NCBI GenBank assembly: GCA_039105265.1
Contig: JAPFFF010000038.1
Span: forward strand, 1,116,001 to 1,180,000
Source: Tritrichomonas musculus
Taxonomy: Eukaryota > Parabasalia > Tritrichomonadida > Tritrichomonadidae
DNA: 64,000 nucleotides
Direction of reading: 5' to 3'
Shown here: one piece after another, positions 49,875-61,244 of the stretch
How the letters are laid out: each line of letters opens with the position of its first letter
How positions within the stretch are numbered: position 1 is the stretch's first letter
Translations under genes and position numbers: made by a program
The notes under the pieces: model-generated
Databases searched by the model: none
What the model saw: the letters and a program-made list of their open reading frames with translations, nothing else
Told to the model about the DNA's origin: nothing

Positions 49875-51232
49875 TAGAGGATGTCCCACAAACTAAATAG
49901 TCTATAGATTCTTCCATATTTTTGATATTGTTTTTAATATTTTATATTAAAATTATATAAACTATATAATTATTATTTTGTCGAAGAAAATTTAATATAT
50001 GCAACAAATAAACTTTTGTTTCAAAATTGAATTATTTTTCAATATTTTGAATATGATTCATCAAAATAAAAAAATAAAAAAAATATTTTTTTTGGCTTAA
50101 TTTAATTGAAATATTGATTTTTATTAATGAAATTTATATTTAAAAATAATCCTCTGAAAGTAAAACTCTTGATTTTTATTAAATTTGTGAATATGATTTA
50201 TTTAAGATTCTGAAAAGAAAACCCATAAGAAAGAACATTATAGCAAATAAATGATAAAAATCAAAAGTAATTATTAAAAATAATTATAATTTCTTGAAAA
50301 TTGTTTTTATTCATTATTATTCATTGTTTTTTTTCAATTTTTTGCAGTAGAAGATGAGATAGTACCAAAATCGTGTGAACTTATGAAGTACTTATAAAAA
50401 TTCAACTTAAGTTTATTGTTTAGGTCGTAAATATTTTGAAATTAAATAGAATAGGAAATTTCTTTTTAGCAATTACCAACTTTTTGTAATTTAAAAATCT
50501 GAAATCCTAATTTTTGGAGTATATAAATAATGATACTATCATTTAATAATATAAATTTCTTTCCAAGTTGTATGTGATTATCTGAATTCTAGTAATAAGC
50601 TTAGCAAACTATCCTTTATTTCCAAATATCGGATCTATTCAATCTATTATATTTTTATAATTGATTTTTTTGCTTTTGATTGCTTCTTGTTTTCATATAA
50701 AAAGAATAAAAGCCAAAGTGTACGTTAAGAATTTTAAATTTAACGTACAGAGCCATTGAAATTTTCTTTTTTTTGAATTAGTATTTGGTCAAAAATGATT
50801 AAGCAAATTTATTTGCTAATATCTTAATTTTAACTCGACAAATTTTTGATTAATATATCAATTTAAAATATAATAAAATTAAATAAAAATAAAATAATGA
50901 TTAATAGAATATTTATAGACTATTTTTTTTGTTTCAATCAAAACAACTTGATGATCTTGTTTTTACAAATGAAAATCAAAACTGTGGCGCAAAAATGCAA
51001 ATTACTAATATAATCATGTTACTAATGCTGTATATCCTTTCAAAACAAAAAAATATATTTACAAGTCAAAGATATTGAGAATTATATTATTTTCACGAAT
51101 CAGTCATTCTGCTAAATTATAAGTAGATTTAAACTTTATCGCTTACATTTATTTGATTTTTCTTATTTTGAACAACAATAAAATAGAAATCATTGAAAAA
51201 AATTGAATTTTATTTCTGTGGGACATCCTCTG
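49875..51232. mobile_element. Mariner-like non-autonomous element nested in the MULE-like MITE
   Basis: GAGGATGTCCCACA on the left faces TGTGGGACATCCTC on the right; GTCCCACAA-type ends are common in mariners. TA follows the right end (51233-51234), while the left flank is less clear because it abuts the 90-bp MITE. The 1.36-kb interior is AT-rich and has no transposase frame. Confidence 0.75.
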
Positions 51233-51374
51233 TAAAAATATAAAAAGATTAAAAATAATTTTATTTTTTAATTCTCTCAAAAATAAAAATAATTGAGAGA
51301 AAAAATTATTTTCTTTCAATTATTTGAATGTCCTTACAAAAAGTCTCTTTTGCTTATTCAGTACCGTTTTTGAG

Positions 51375-52542
51375 TGTCTAGCATGATTTTTTTAGTTTTC
51401 TACTTATCTTATTTGATATCTTTTAACAGATAATCTAGTTCATTAAAATAGTAAAAGAAAAAAGATCTTCCTTATATTTGGTAAATTTAAGTATACATGA
51501 ATTAGCACTAATACCTGAAATTTTAGATTATTTTTTGACATTTGAAAATTATGGTTTTCTAATAGAAAATACAAATATGATTATATTTATTATCATTTCT
51601 AATGGTTTTTACAATACATAACATTTGATTTGAAAGTTTTTGAATATAAAGTGCGTCCACAATTAAGAAAGTATTTTTTGAATAAGCTCATAGAAATATT
51701 GAATGAGTTTTCACAATTTTAACTTCCCTAATAGTGGACACACTTTAGATAACTAATCAATAATTTGGAATAATTGAAAAATTTTCATAATTAAATATTG
51801 ATAATTATTTCACAACTTTAATAAATATTATATTTGTTAAATTAAAATCATATATATGATTTAAATACTGAGATAAATAAAAAACAAAAATTATACTATT
51901 GAATAGTTTACACATTATGTTTTCTGAGTTTAAAAACCCTAATGTGTCCAAATATTAAAAAGTTATATGACCACTTCCACTTTTTCTCCAAATTTTCATA
52001 TTCTCCGAAACGTGATAAAATAAAATAAAATAATTAATAATAAAAAACTTATAATATTAATAATTGGTTTATAAAACGTATAATTTATCATTTTTTCTTG
52101 TAGAGGTCGGTAAATGTAAATCATCATTCAATCACATTATCAATTTTGATTGTTAAAATGCATAATTTTGGTATGTTGGAATAGCACATTATATATTTTT
52201 GACTTTAATTTTAACCACAAAGGCCGATATTAGAATTGAAATATCTTCCATCTTGTTTGTTTTTTGGGAAGAATGGTTGCCAGGTCACAGAAAAGGCGTG
52301 TTAAAATATCATATTGCAATTATAAGGTCATAATTGCATATAAATTGGGATATCTCGCACTTTGTTCTAACATTATACATTCACAAATTTATATATAAAC
52401 GGTATTTTCAGAAAAAGTTAAACTTTTTTTGAACCAAAAGTGGAAGAATAGAAATCTATCAAATAAATAAAATAATAAATAAAATGTTTATTTATGCAAA
52501 AGTTCACGATCCAATTGTTTTTATAAAAGAAGGATTTTAACC
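51375..52542. other. Intergenic with one tiny MITE
   Basis: AT-rich spacer downstream of the split ankyrin gene. Apart from the 97-bp element at 51649-51745 nothing is recognised. Confidence 0.4.
51649..51745. mobile_element. 97-bp MITE flanked by TA
   Basis: AAGTGCGTCCACAATTAAG on the left and the complement of AAGTGTGTCCACTATTAGG on the right form 24-bp imperfect TIRs. TA flanks both ends (51647-51648 and 51746-51747). The G-T-C-C-A-C core resembles mariner-type ends. Confidence 0.75.
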
Positions 52543-54655
52543 TTATTTTTTGGCTTTTGGCTTTTTGCTTTTTTTCTCCAATAAAAGTTCAATTATTTGG
52601 TCATCATTAATTTCATATGCAAGCTGTAAAACAGTTTTTTTATTAATAATAATTGATTTTGAATTTCATTAAATTGACCAATGCAATTTTATACAAATAT
52701 TTTATATAATTTTATTAAAATATTCGATATTAAATTGTATTATAAAAATAAATATTGAATTTCATAAAAAAAATTATAATATGAAAATATTGACAATATT
52801 AAGATTAATTGTAGGACTTGTTAACAATAGCTTAACAATTTCTATATTTCTTTTCTCCACTGCAAGAAATAATGCAGTTTTATCAATTTATGTCATAATT
52901 TCATTCAATTATTTCATATATAATTTCATTGAAATTATTTATACTTAATGCTATTGAAATAGTTAGATATGAATTGTATTTCAATAGCTAAATTCGAATT
53001 ATATTGAATTATTTTAATCATAATTGGATTTAATATAGATTTTGTAATTCCAAAAGAATTTTGGATATAAAACATCATTAAATCTTTAAATTCCAAATCA
53101 TATGAAAATTTGGTGTATGAAATTTCATTGAAAAACTTAATTAAGAATATCATTGAAATTATTTTGATCAGAATGTTATTAAAATATCTAATTAAAAATA
53201 TCATTAAAATATTTCTTTTTTAATATTATAAAGAAATTTTGACTTTGAACTGTATTATAATTATTTAATATAATTTTATTGGGATATTTATTTGATGAAT
53301 ACAATTAAATATGATAAAGATGAATTATGTTTACAAAATTCAGATCTATGTCATTCCTTGTCAATAAAAGTTTGATGATTTCAACATATCCTTTCTCAAC
53401 TGCAACAAAAAGTGGTGTTTTATATAATTATGTAGAAATTTTATTTAAATATTATTTTTTTGTGAATGACATAAAATAACATATTGCAAATGTCATTAAA
53501 ATGAATTGGTATTAATTCTATTTAAAAAATTCATATTGAATGTAATTAAAGCAATCAATAATAAACGAAATTGAAATAATTAAAGTTAAATTCGATTGAA
53601 ACATTTATTTAATAAATATAATTCATATATCAAATTTAAAATGTCAAAAAAATAAAATGATTTTTGAATGCCATTTGAAAATTCAACTCAAAATTCTATT
53701 GAAATGTTAGTAATAAATTCCATTAATTTATAACAAATGTCATTTGAAATATATCAATAAATGTCATTTGAAATGCTTAAAAAAATATCATCAAAATTTT
53801 GTAGCAAATATAACAAAAGTAAAATTAAAATCTTATTTAAATACTGTTAAAATGAAATGAAAATGTTTGAAATAATAAAATTTAAATATTAAATATTAAA
53901 TGTCATTAAAAATTAGCATTCAAATTGCATCAAAACTTGATTTATTGAATATAATAAAAAAATGAATAATAAATTTGATTTGAAAATTAAAAAAAGAAAT
54001 GGTATAAAATGCATTATATTGAAATTAAAGGTATATTAATATTAACTTTATTATTTGATAATAAAAGTTTCACAATTTCAATATTTCCTTTTTCCACTGC
54101 TCTATAAAACACTGTTTCCTCATTGCAACTATATATTGATTCATAAAATATTGAAAATTGAATGATATCAAAATATTTGATGAGACAGCATTATATTATG
54201 ATGCAAAATGTCATTAAAATGATATAAAAAAGAATTTTAAAAAAAAACAAATTTAATTAAAATTCTTAATATATTAATATCAATTCTTTTATGACTTAAA
54301 ATAAGTTTGACAATATCAATATGTCCATTTGAAACTGCATAATAAAGAGCAGTATAAACCAATGTTATTGAATGCATTGATAAAAAAAAATGATGTTTAA
54401 ATTAGATTTTCATAAATATTAATATAAAAACGCTTAGTATATTTACATCAAGCTTTGGATTTGCTAATAAAAGTTTAACAATTTCAATATTTCCATTTAG
54501 AGCAGCAATATGAAATGCTGTATTAAATTATTGTATATTTAATTAGACCGGAAGAAGTATTTTTCGCATTGATATTGAGTTTTTTATTCGCCAGTAAAAG
54601 TTTAATTATGTCAAATCTCTCATTTTTAACTGCAGCGTAAAATGGGGATATATCA
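52543..54655 (-). CDS. Seven ankyrin islands with basic tail, distal part of the gene at 54658-55755
   Basis: Reading down the minus strand there are single-repeat islands at about 54652-54569 (SPFYAAVKNERFDIIKLLL), 54522-54441 (TAFHIAALNGNIEIVKLLL), 54352-54273 (TALYYAVSNGHIDIVKLIL), 54118-54036 (TVFYRAVEKGNIEIVKLLL), 53421-53338 (TPLFVAVEKGYVEIIKLLL), 52884-52801 (TALFLAVEKRNIEIVKLLL) and 52641-52543 (TVLQLAYEINDDQIIELLLE), the last ending EKKSKKPKAKK-stop. Each opens at the T-x-L of a repeat and closes just after its D/N-x-N. Spacers of about 40, 46, 88, 154, 614, 453 and 159 bp lie between them and contain stops. No GT-AG or ACTAACACACAG pattern is consistent across them. I read these as parts of one gene, joined by an unknown mechanism or decaying together. 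Confidence 0.6.
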
Positions 54656-54657
54656 AA

Positions 54658-55755
54658 TTATAGTATTTGAATTTTGTTTTTCATTAAATTGACATTTACA
54701 TTGGGTAATCTAACTATTTTTTCGGCAAATAATATATAATCAAAATCAATTAAATCATTCAAAACTTTTTCATTAATTTGATCAGGTTTAATAAACTCCA
54801 GATTGTAATATTTCAAATACAATGGCAAAAAATCATATTGATTTTCGTTTTGCATATAATTATTTAGAATGTATTTAGCTATATCATTATGATGGCATTT
54901 AATTGCTTCTTCATAGCATTCATTATAGGAATAATATGGTAAAACTTTATTTTCTTCAAGTAGATGAATTAACTCGGCATTTTTCCCATGAATTGCATCA
55001 ATCCACAATGATTGAGTTAATGCAACACCATTTTGCATTAAATATCGAAAAATTTGAATTGATCCAAAGAATGCTGCATATCCTATTAATGATTTACATT
55101 CATTAAAATTAAAATTAACTTCAAATATGGATGAATATATTTGCATCGATAAATTAATGATATTTTTGTTAACATAAATAATAAATTCTTCAACTGAATC
55201 ATTACGTATAAGTTGACACAAATAAGACTCATTTTCTGCAATTAAACGATTTTTGTAAAAATTTTCATCTTCGTTGCTTGAATTTGGATTGAGTTCAGGT
55301 GAAAAGTATTTATCAAAATTCTCTGCTTGATTTCGTCTTGAGTACAGGTGAAAAGTTCTATTCAAATTTTTTGATTTTTGTTTCAATTTAGTTGAAACGT
55401 ATTCATCAACAACTAATATCTTTGAGTTGATAAGAAATATAAGTATTCGTCTATTATCTTCAAAAATTCTAAATATTTCTGAATTTGAAAAATATTTACT
55501 AATATCATCTTTGAAAAAGGTTATTATTTTGTCAAAATTCTCAAAAAAATTGGGTTTTCGGTGATGGTTTAGTGATATTTTTGAGGATAAATGAAGAACT
55601 AGTCTAAGTTCGTTGGGATTTTCTTTGATTTTTAATTTATCTAATAATTCAAAAAAATGGAGAGATAGTATCTCTTCGTTGGATTCGGCTTCAATCCATG
55701 CTAAAAGAGCATTTTGAATATCAACCATTTTATTAAGGTACTCTTCAATATTCAT
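54658..55755 (-). CDS. DUF3447/ankyrin protein, first segment
   Basis: The frame extends to an ATG at 55830, but alignment with its paralogs favours 55755 (MNIEEYLNKMVDIQNALLAW), giving 365 residues. The N-terminal module includes NELRLVLHLSSKISLNHHRK and SNSEIFRIFEDNRRILIFLI. The DUF3447-like part has ESYLCQLIRNDSVEEFIIYV, SLIGYAAFFGSIQIFRYLMQ, IHGKNAELIHLLEENKV and KCHHNDI. It ends LPNVNVN plus nine residues and a stop at 54658, immediately before the first ankyrin island. Head-to-head with the gene at 56981, 1.2 kb away. Confidence 0.8.
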   Translation of the reverse strand: MNIEEYLNKMVDIQNALLAWIEAESNEEILSLHFFELLDKLKIKENPNELRLVLHLSSKISLNHHRKPNFFENFDKIITFFKDDISKYFSNSEIFRIFEDNRRILIFLINSKILVVDEYVSTKLKQKSKNLNRTFHLYSRRNQAENFDKYFSPELNPNSSNEDENFYKNRLIAENESYLCQLIRNDSVEEFIIYVNKNIINLSMQIYSSIFEVNFNFNECKSLIGYAAFFGSIQIFRYLMQNGVALTQSLWIDAIHGKNAELIHLLEENKVLPYYSYNECYEEAIKCHHNDIAKYILNNYMQNENQYDFLPLYLKYYNLEFIKPDQINEKVLNDLIDFDYILFAEKIVRLPNVNVNLMKNKIQIL

Positions 55756-56980
55756 CATTTTTAAGGATAAAGTTGGATCTAAATTTAATTGAAAAAAATT
55801 GAATTTGCACAGAAAATATTGAATATACATTGAATTTATTTCTATAGGTATTCAATATTTTCAAAGCTCTTAAATCAATCCCAAAAAAACAAATCCCACA
55901 GGATTTTCTAATGAATTTTTAGTTATTAGTTATGTTTTAATGAACGTGAAATCATCGAGATTTTTTGATCATACCAATAAAATGGTTAGAAAATGATTAT
56001 ATAAAAAAATGAAAAAATCAGATATTTGCTAATGAATAAGTATTTACTAATAAAAAGTATATATTCAAAATATGCATTAATTATATATAAAAGTGAATGT
56101 AGTTTTGTAGGTCTATCACTGTCATACATGAAATTATGAGAACTTTTTATCGTAATTTTCTAGAAGATCCAACTTCTAGAAAGAAGCAATTTTAACATTC
56201 AGAAAAGGTATGATCATACTAGTTAATATGTCGCTAATAATTCGTTACATCTGGAATTATAATAAATGAATCAGAAAAAGAAATATGATTGCATTTTTTG
56301 GATTTTCTTGAGTAAATCCTATATATTTTGATTGTCAATAAATGTAACATACTGTGATACCATTTTGATATGGAAAAATAGAATCCAAATTGAGAAATTT
56401 GTTGCGAAAAATGAACAATTTTGATGAAATTTTTTAATAACTGATTGTTCATTTTAAGGATTTGGAATTCCAAACAAATTGATAAATTTGAATTACTTGA
56501 ACAATCGCTTTTCTTGAAGTTTTCTTATTTATTAAGAATACTAGCTCCAATCGATACTATTGATGATGTATATCAAATGCATATATTATATTACATATGA
56601 ATTAATAATGTAAATATAAGCAATTAACACATAAATACAAATAATAAAAATCTTCTATCATTTGTATAGTAAAATATAAGAAAAATAACCAAAATTGATT
56701 TTTTTTTTAGTATTAAAATTTACTCAATTTTTTTTAAGGTTCATTCAAAAACTTGAGATAATCCAACTTTATCCTTAAGTGGCCAATATATTAATATTTA
56801 ACTCTAGTATAAGGAAAAAAAAAAAACCTACCATTTTTTCACCCAATTTTGACCTATGAAGCTGTCAAAAAGTATTTTTAAAATTTTATTTTTTGAGAGG
56901 ATTTTCCAGAGAAATTTTTAAAATTTTTAAGAATGGAAAATTGAATTCAATTTTCCAAAGAAATTTTTAAAATTTTAAGA
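55756..56980. other. Divergent intergenic region between two ankyrin paralogs
   Basis: AT-rich region from which two paralogs are transcribed outward. TTTTCCA(A/G)AGAAATTTTTAAAA occurs twice just upstream of the plus-strand start (about 56908 and 56953). No Inr match next to either ATG. A minus-strand 79-codon frame at 56234-56473 is not credible. Confidence 0.45.
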
Positions 56981-58210
56981 ATGGAAATCCAAGAATATGT
57001 TTCGACGAAAAAGAAAATTTATGAATCCTTAATAGAGATCATTGAAAGCGAAGAGGAAAATGATTATCTAGATGAATTTCAATTTTTTTATGACCAATTT
57101 GATGATTTACAAATTCAAAGTAATCATGATGAAATGAAAGAATTATTGGAATTAATTTCTATTATTTCACTCAATCATCACCGTAATAACCGCTTTATTA
57201 GCAAAATTACCAAAATTATTTCTCATTATTCAGATCAAATCAATCAAAACTTTTCAAATATCGAAATTTTCAATTATTTTAAAAAAGACAAATTACTTCT
57301 TCTAACATTATTTGAGCTTAAAATCATCAACATCGATAAAGACTTATACCATTTAATGATTGGAAAAAGTGACACAATAGAATCTGAAAAGGAAAAAGAA
57401 GCCAGGCTTCGTCTTCGTTATGATTTGTATTTTTATCCAGAATTCAGGGCTTTTATGAACATAAAAGAGAAGACGGCATATAATAAACAAATAAATAATG
57501 AAGGAATGACTTTAAAAGAATTCAGAGAAAAACGTAAAACAGGTGAAAATGACGGTTATTTATGTGAAATTATCCGAAATGATTCAGTTGAATCATTTAT
57601 TACATATATTAATCAAAAAAACTATTCTTTGGAAAGCAAAATCACATCATCGATTTTTGAAACAAATTTTTTTCTCATTGAAAATGAAACAAATTTAATT
57701 GAATATGCTGCGTTTTTTGGATCATTTCAAATTTTTCAATATTTATTAATGAACAATGTTGAACTTAGACCATCAATTTGGTTTTATGTAATTCGTGGTA
57801 AAAATGCAGATTTAATTCATCTTCTTGAAGAACATGCAGTGAAAATGCCAAATGAATCATACTCAATAGTTCTCAAAGAAAGTATGAAATGCCATCACAA
57901 TGATATTTCAAACTATTTTAAAAACAACTTTTTCAATGAAGATGACCAAATATATAATGCTAATGATAACATCAAAGAAAATATTTTATCTTATTCATTC
58001 CATTATCATAATTATAGTTTCATCTCTGATTTGTTGGATTTAAAATATGCATTTTGTTACATGTGCAAATATAATTATATCAAACTTGTAGAACTTTTCC
58101 TGAAATATAAAAAGAAAGATATCAATAATCAAATAATTCATAATCAAATATTTTTTAATCAAATTTATATATATATGAATTTAATGACGTTTTTAAATTT
58201 TTATTTATAG
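56981..58210 (+). CDS. DUF3447/ankyrin protein, first segment (continues to BspA repeats)
   Basis: ATG at 56981 (MEIQEYVSTKKKIYESLIEI); 409 residues in this frame. The family module is complete: EMKELLELISIISLNHHRNN, FNYFKKDKLLLLTLFELKII, DGYLCEIIRNDSVESFITYI, NLIEYAAFFGSFQIFQYLLM, IRGKNADLIHLLEEH and KCHHNDI. The last repeat, YIKLVELFLKYKKKDIN, ends at 58126, after which 28 low-complexity Asn/Ile/Tyr residues run to the stop. The next repeat begins at 58262. Confidence 0.8.
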   Translation: MEIQEYVSTKKKIYESLIEIIESEEENDYLDEFQFFYDQFDDLQIQSNHDEMKELLELISIISLNHHRNNRFISKITKIISHYSDQINQNFSNIEIFNYFKKDKLLLLTLFELKIINIDKDLYHLMIGKSDTIESEKEKEARLRLRYDLYFYPEFRAFMNIKEKTAYNKQINNEGMTLKEFREKRKTGENDGYLCEIIRNDSVESFITYINQKNYSLESKITSSIFETNFFLIENETNLIEYAAFFGSFQIFQYLLMNNVELRPSIWFYVIRGKNADLIHLLEEHAVKMPNESYSIVLKESMKCHHNDISNYFKNNFFNEDDQIYNANDNIKENILSYSFHYHNYSFISDLLDLKYAFCYMCKYNYIKLVELFLKYKKKDINNQIIHNQIFFNQIYIYMNLMTFLNFYL

Positions 58211-58261
58211 TGTTTCAATAAAAGTTTAAGTTGAATAAAATTCAAATGAATTTTTAAACAT

Positions 58262-59153
58262 CACTCCATTAAATTCTGCAGCAACTAAAAATAGGCAAGA
58301 AATTATTCAAATGTTACTTTCTGATAAAGAAATTGAAACAGGAAGATTTTATTTTTCTAATTGTTCATTATTGACACGAATTGAAATTCCATCTTCAGTG
58401 ACTTCACTTGAAAGCAAAGCATTTTATGAATGTTCATTATTAGAAAACGTCCAAATTCCATCTTCTGTAACATCAATTGGAAATTATGCTTTTTATGGAT
58501 GTGTATCAATCACACAAATCACAATTCCTGCTTCTGTAACAGAAATTGGAGATCATGTTTTCTGTGGATGCACAAAACTGGCAAAAGTTTCAATTCTTTC
58601 ATCAATTACATCAATTAAAAATGGTTCATTTTTTGGTTGTTATTCATTGACCAATTTTACAATTCCACCATCTGTAACTTCAATTGGTGAAAATGCATTT
58701 TTTGGATGCACCTCACTTACAGAAATTTCAATTCCTCCATCAGTGACATCAATTGGTAAATCTGCATTTCACGGATGTTCGGATTTGAAAGAAATTTCAA
58801 TTCCACCACTAATAGACTCAATTAATAAATACACATTTCATAATTGCACTAGATTGCAAAAAATCCAAATTCCTTCGTCTGTTAAATATATTGGAGAAAG
58901 AGCTTTCTCTTGCTGTTCATCTTTAAAGATTGTAACAATACCTGAATCTGTAACACGCATTTGTGATTATGCTTTTTATGAATGCGATAACTTGAGAAGA
59001 ATCACAATTCCTTCATCTGTAAAATCTATTGGTGAGTGTGCTTTCTCAAAATGTTCAAGAATGGCTCAGGCAAAACTCGAATCATCTTCCACTGTGATTG
59101 GAAAAAAAGCTTTTCCAAATGGCCTTAGCATTTTGAAAGGAGATCCAGAATGA
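58262..59153 (+). CDS. Ankyrin repeat followed by BspA-like leucine-rich repeats
   Basis: Before the first ATG (58311) the frame already encodes an ankyrin repeat, TPLNSAATKNRQEIIQMLL, so that ATG is internal. It passes at EIETGRFYFSNCSLLTRIEI into about 11 TpLRR/BspA repeats (IPSSVTSIGNYAFYGC and variants), ending LSILKGDPE. Architecture matches the plus-strand gene at 21670-24714: DUF3447 module, split ankyrin repeat, BspA repeats. No signal peptide or membrane anchor is visible. Confidence 0.75.
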
Positions 59154-59885
59154 AGTATTTAATATTATTAACAAGATTATCAAAGTTTTAATAAAATATA
59201 TGATCATAAAACAAAAATTATTTAAATTTGCAAAACACATTGAACCTGATCAAAAAACTTTTTTGAACTGGCTCAATGTGTAGCTTTTTTTTTTTTTTTT
59301 TTTCAGATGGAGCTATAATTGCGAATATTTATTTTTTCAAAAAGTAAATGATTTTTGTTTTAATCATTGATTGTTTGCTTTTAATCGATATTGGCTAAAG
59401 ATCTCTTCCCAAAAAAATTAGCCCCTCTCGTGCAGATTTTCTGGATATGACGGTTATAACGATCAAATAAAGCCAAATAATTTTTTTTTTTTAGTAATCG
59501 AAGATGTTTTCTTAAATACGAAATCATGAATAGTGTAATCCAGAAATTCAAAATGTTGATTGTTATGGTCAAATTATTGATCTACTAGGAACGGTTATGC
59601 TTTTTTCATTTCCTATTCAATTTGATCTATTCCAGGGATATATCTTTAGTTTATATCGTATCTTATTCAGAATTAATCTTCAAATATTTTATATTCAAGC
59701 ATAGCAGCAATGAATTTAATTACAAAAAGTAAAAAAACAAATATTACATTCATATTTCAGAACATTTTATTTGTTTATTCAAAAATATAAATAATTTAAT
59801 TGTTTATGGCAAAAGGTAATATCTGAACGAGTGAGTTTGGATATCTTTTTATGACATATAACATTCAATTTCATTTGCTTTAAAA
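59154..59885. other. Intergenic with a palindrome
   Basis: Convergent gap between the ankyrin-BspA gene and ZPR1. At 59235-59281 an imperfect palindrome (ACACATTGA...TCAATGTGT) precedes a T run at 59285-59303; it could act as a 3'-end signal or be a MITE remnant. A minus-strand frame at 59381-59572 is not credible. Confidence 0.45.
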
Positions 59886-61244
59886 TTACTCATCATTTTC
59901 TTGCTGTTTGAAAGCTCTCAAAACAGAGTTAAAAGTAGGATTTCCAGTGAAGTAGTCTTCGTAGCTTCCACTTGAACCGTTGATTCCGAGTTCGTCATTT
60001 TCTCTTTCAGTTCTATCATCGTCAACAATTTTCAATTTATTTTCATCGTCCTTATTCAATTTTTGAATGCATGAATTTGAGAGGGGGTCTCTGAAAATGA
60101 GAGTGAACTTTTCCTCATTATTCATAAATTTCACCAATTTTTCAAGAATAAGGTCAAATTTAGGTGAAAGTGAAGGATCTTTTTTTGTGAAGGGATTATT
60201 CTCCTTTAACCGCTTATGAATTGACCTTAATATACCTTCAACTGTTGTCAGTTTTCCACCAATGATTCCTTCGCTGAGATCGAGCTCGATTTCAGGTATT
60301 TTTATCGAGGCTGTTTCTGACTTAACAACTTGGCGGTTAAGATCGTTATGACAATCACATTTGAGAGAGATTGTTTGGGCAAGTGGTGATGTGTCTCCTT
60401 TTATCAAAACTTGACCGTTATGATAACCGCAACCGTCACATAAAAAGTCTTTTATTTCTACTTCTTTGAAATTTGGAATTCTTAACGTACATGAACTTAT
60501 AAATGTCTCTTTTTCGCAAACGGGGCAGGCTATTGGAATTTTGACAACTTCGTTATTTTGGAGGATTGTGTTGATGTATTCAGTTGTATCTTCATCGATG
60601 TAAAAACTCTCGGATTTTTGGGTTTGGGTGTCTTCAATTGGTTTCTGCTTTTTATTGGTGGTGTAAAATGACACATCTAGTTGTGGATCTTTTTCTGGAG
60701 CAATTGGATTCTCGATAAAACTGTTGCCTGATGGATCATCGAGGACGAAATCAAAGTTAACAAGTCCTCTACGACATTGCTCGAGATTGTTGAGAAATTC
60801 AATAATTTTGGGTGTTTGTTTGACGTTTTGGAGGTCATCAAAACATTGTTCCAATATTCCTTCTACAGTTGAAATAGAATTTCCATGTGTTGGTCCTGGA
60901 ATTTCAAGGTTGATTGGTTGGACATAAATTGTGCATTCTGAACTTTTGACAACACGTCGGTTCAAATCTTTTTGCGTTTGACAATGTAACTCGTAATGAA
61001 CACCTTGGTCTGGATGCTCACCACCAAACTGTACAGACTTCTCGGAATATCCACAATGTGGACATTCAAATCGTGAAACCATAATATCGCGGAAAAATGG
61101 GATTTTTGTTAATAAAATTGTCGTGATACCTTGTTCAAGACAATTAATACATAATGATTCGGTTTGTATCGACTTGGTATCAGTTCCAATGTCTGTTAAA
61201 AGGAGTTGCGAGCTGCTAGTTTCTTCTTTTTTAGGTTCAAGCAT
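59886..61244 (-). CDS. ZPR1: ZPR1 zinc-finger protein
   Basis: ATG at 61244; 452 residues, the usual size. Two ZPR1 units follow each other. Unit one has zinc cysteines at 32/35 (LCINCLEQG) and 61/64 (FECPHCGYSE), then the beta domain with GVHYELHCQTQKDLNRRVVK and GNSISTVEGILEQC. Unit two has cysteines at 240/243 (IACPVCEKET) and 269/272 (LCDGCGYHNG), then CDCHNDLNRQVVKSETASI and GGKLTTVEGILRSI. In other eukaryotes ZPR1 binds elongation factor 1A and acts in its folding and in growth-dependent nuclear transport. The frame is intact, with no oddities. Confidence 0.96.
   Translation of the reverse strand: MLEPKKEETSSSQLLLTDIGTDTKSIQTESLCINCLEQGITTILLTKIPFFRDIMVSRFECPHCGYSEKSVQFGGEHPDQGVHYELHCQTQKDLNRRVVKSSECTIYVQPINLEIPGPTHGNSISTVEGILEQCFDDLQNVKQTPKIIEFLNNLEQCRRGLVNFDFVLDDPSGNSFIENPIAPEKDPQLDVSFYTTNKKQKPIEDTQTQKSESFYIDEDTTEYINTILQNNEVVKIPIACPVCEKETFISSCTLRIPNFKEVEIKDFLCDGCGYHNGQVLIKGDTSPLAQTISLKCDCHNDLNRQVVKSETASIKIPEIELDLSEGIIGGKLTTVEGILRSIHKRLKENNPFTKKDPSLSPKFDLILEKLVKFMNNEEKFTLIFRDPLSNSCIQKLNKDDENKLKIVDDDRTERENDELGINGSSGSYEDYFTGNPTFNSVLRAFKQQENDE

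Larger units (their letters stand above)
49693..51365. mobile_element. MULE-like MITE with perfect TIRs and 9-bp target duplication
   Basis: The ends are GGTACTGAATAAGCAAAAG and the exact complement on the right; the arms are identical for about 50 bp. A 9-bp direct repeat, GTTTTTGAG, flanks the element, which fits Mutator-like elements. Without the two elements nested in it (49779-49868 and about 49875-51232) only about 200 bp of its own sequence remain, so it was a small MITE. Perfect arms and target repeat indicate recent activity. Confidence 0.88.

Noticed and set aside
52935-53224. 89-codon minus-strand frame within an ankyrin spacer
   Set aside because: Low-complexity Ile/Phe/Asn sequence with no family features; it lies in the spacer between two islands.
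52543-54655. Canonical spliceosomal introns between ankyrin islands
   Set aside because: No consistent GT-AG pairs and no ACTAACACACAG motif. One junction (about 54523-54568) offers GT...ACAG, but the others do not, so I keep the mechanism open.
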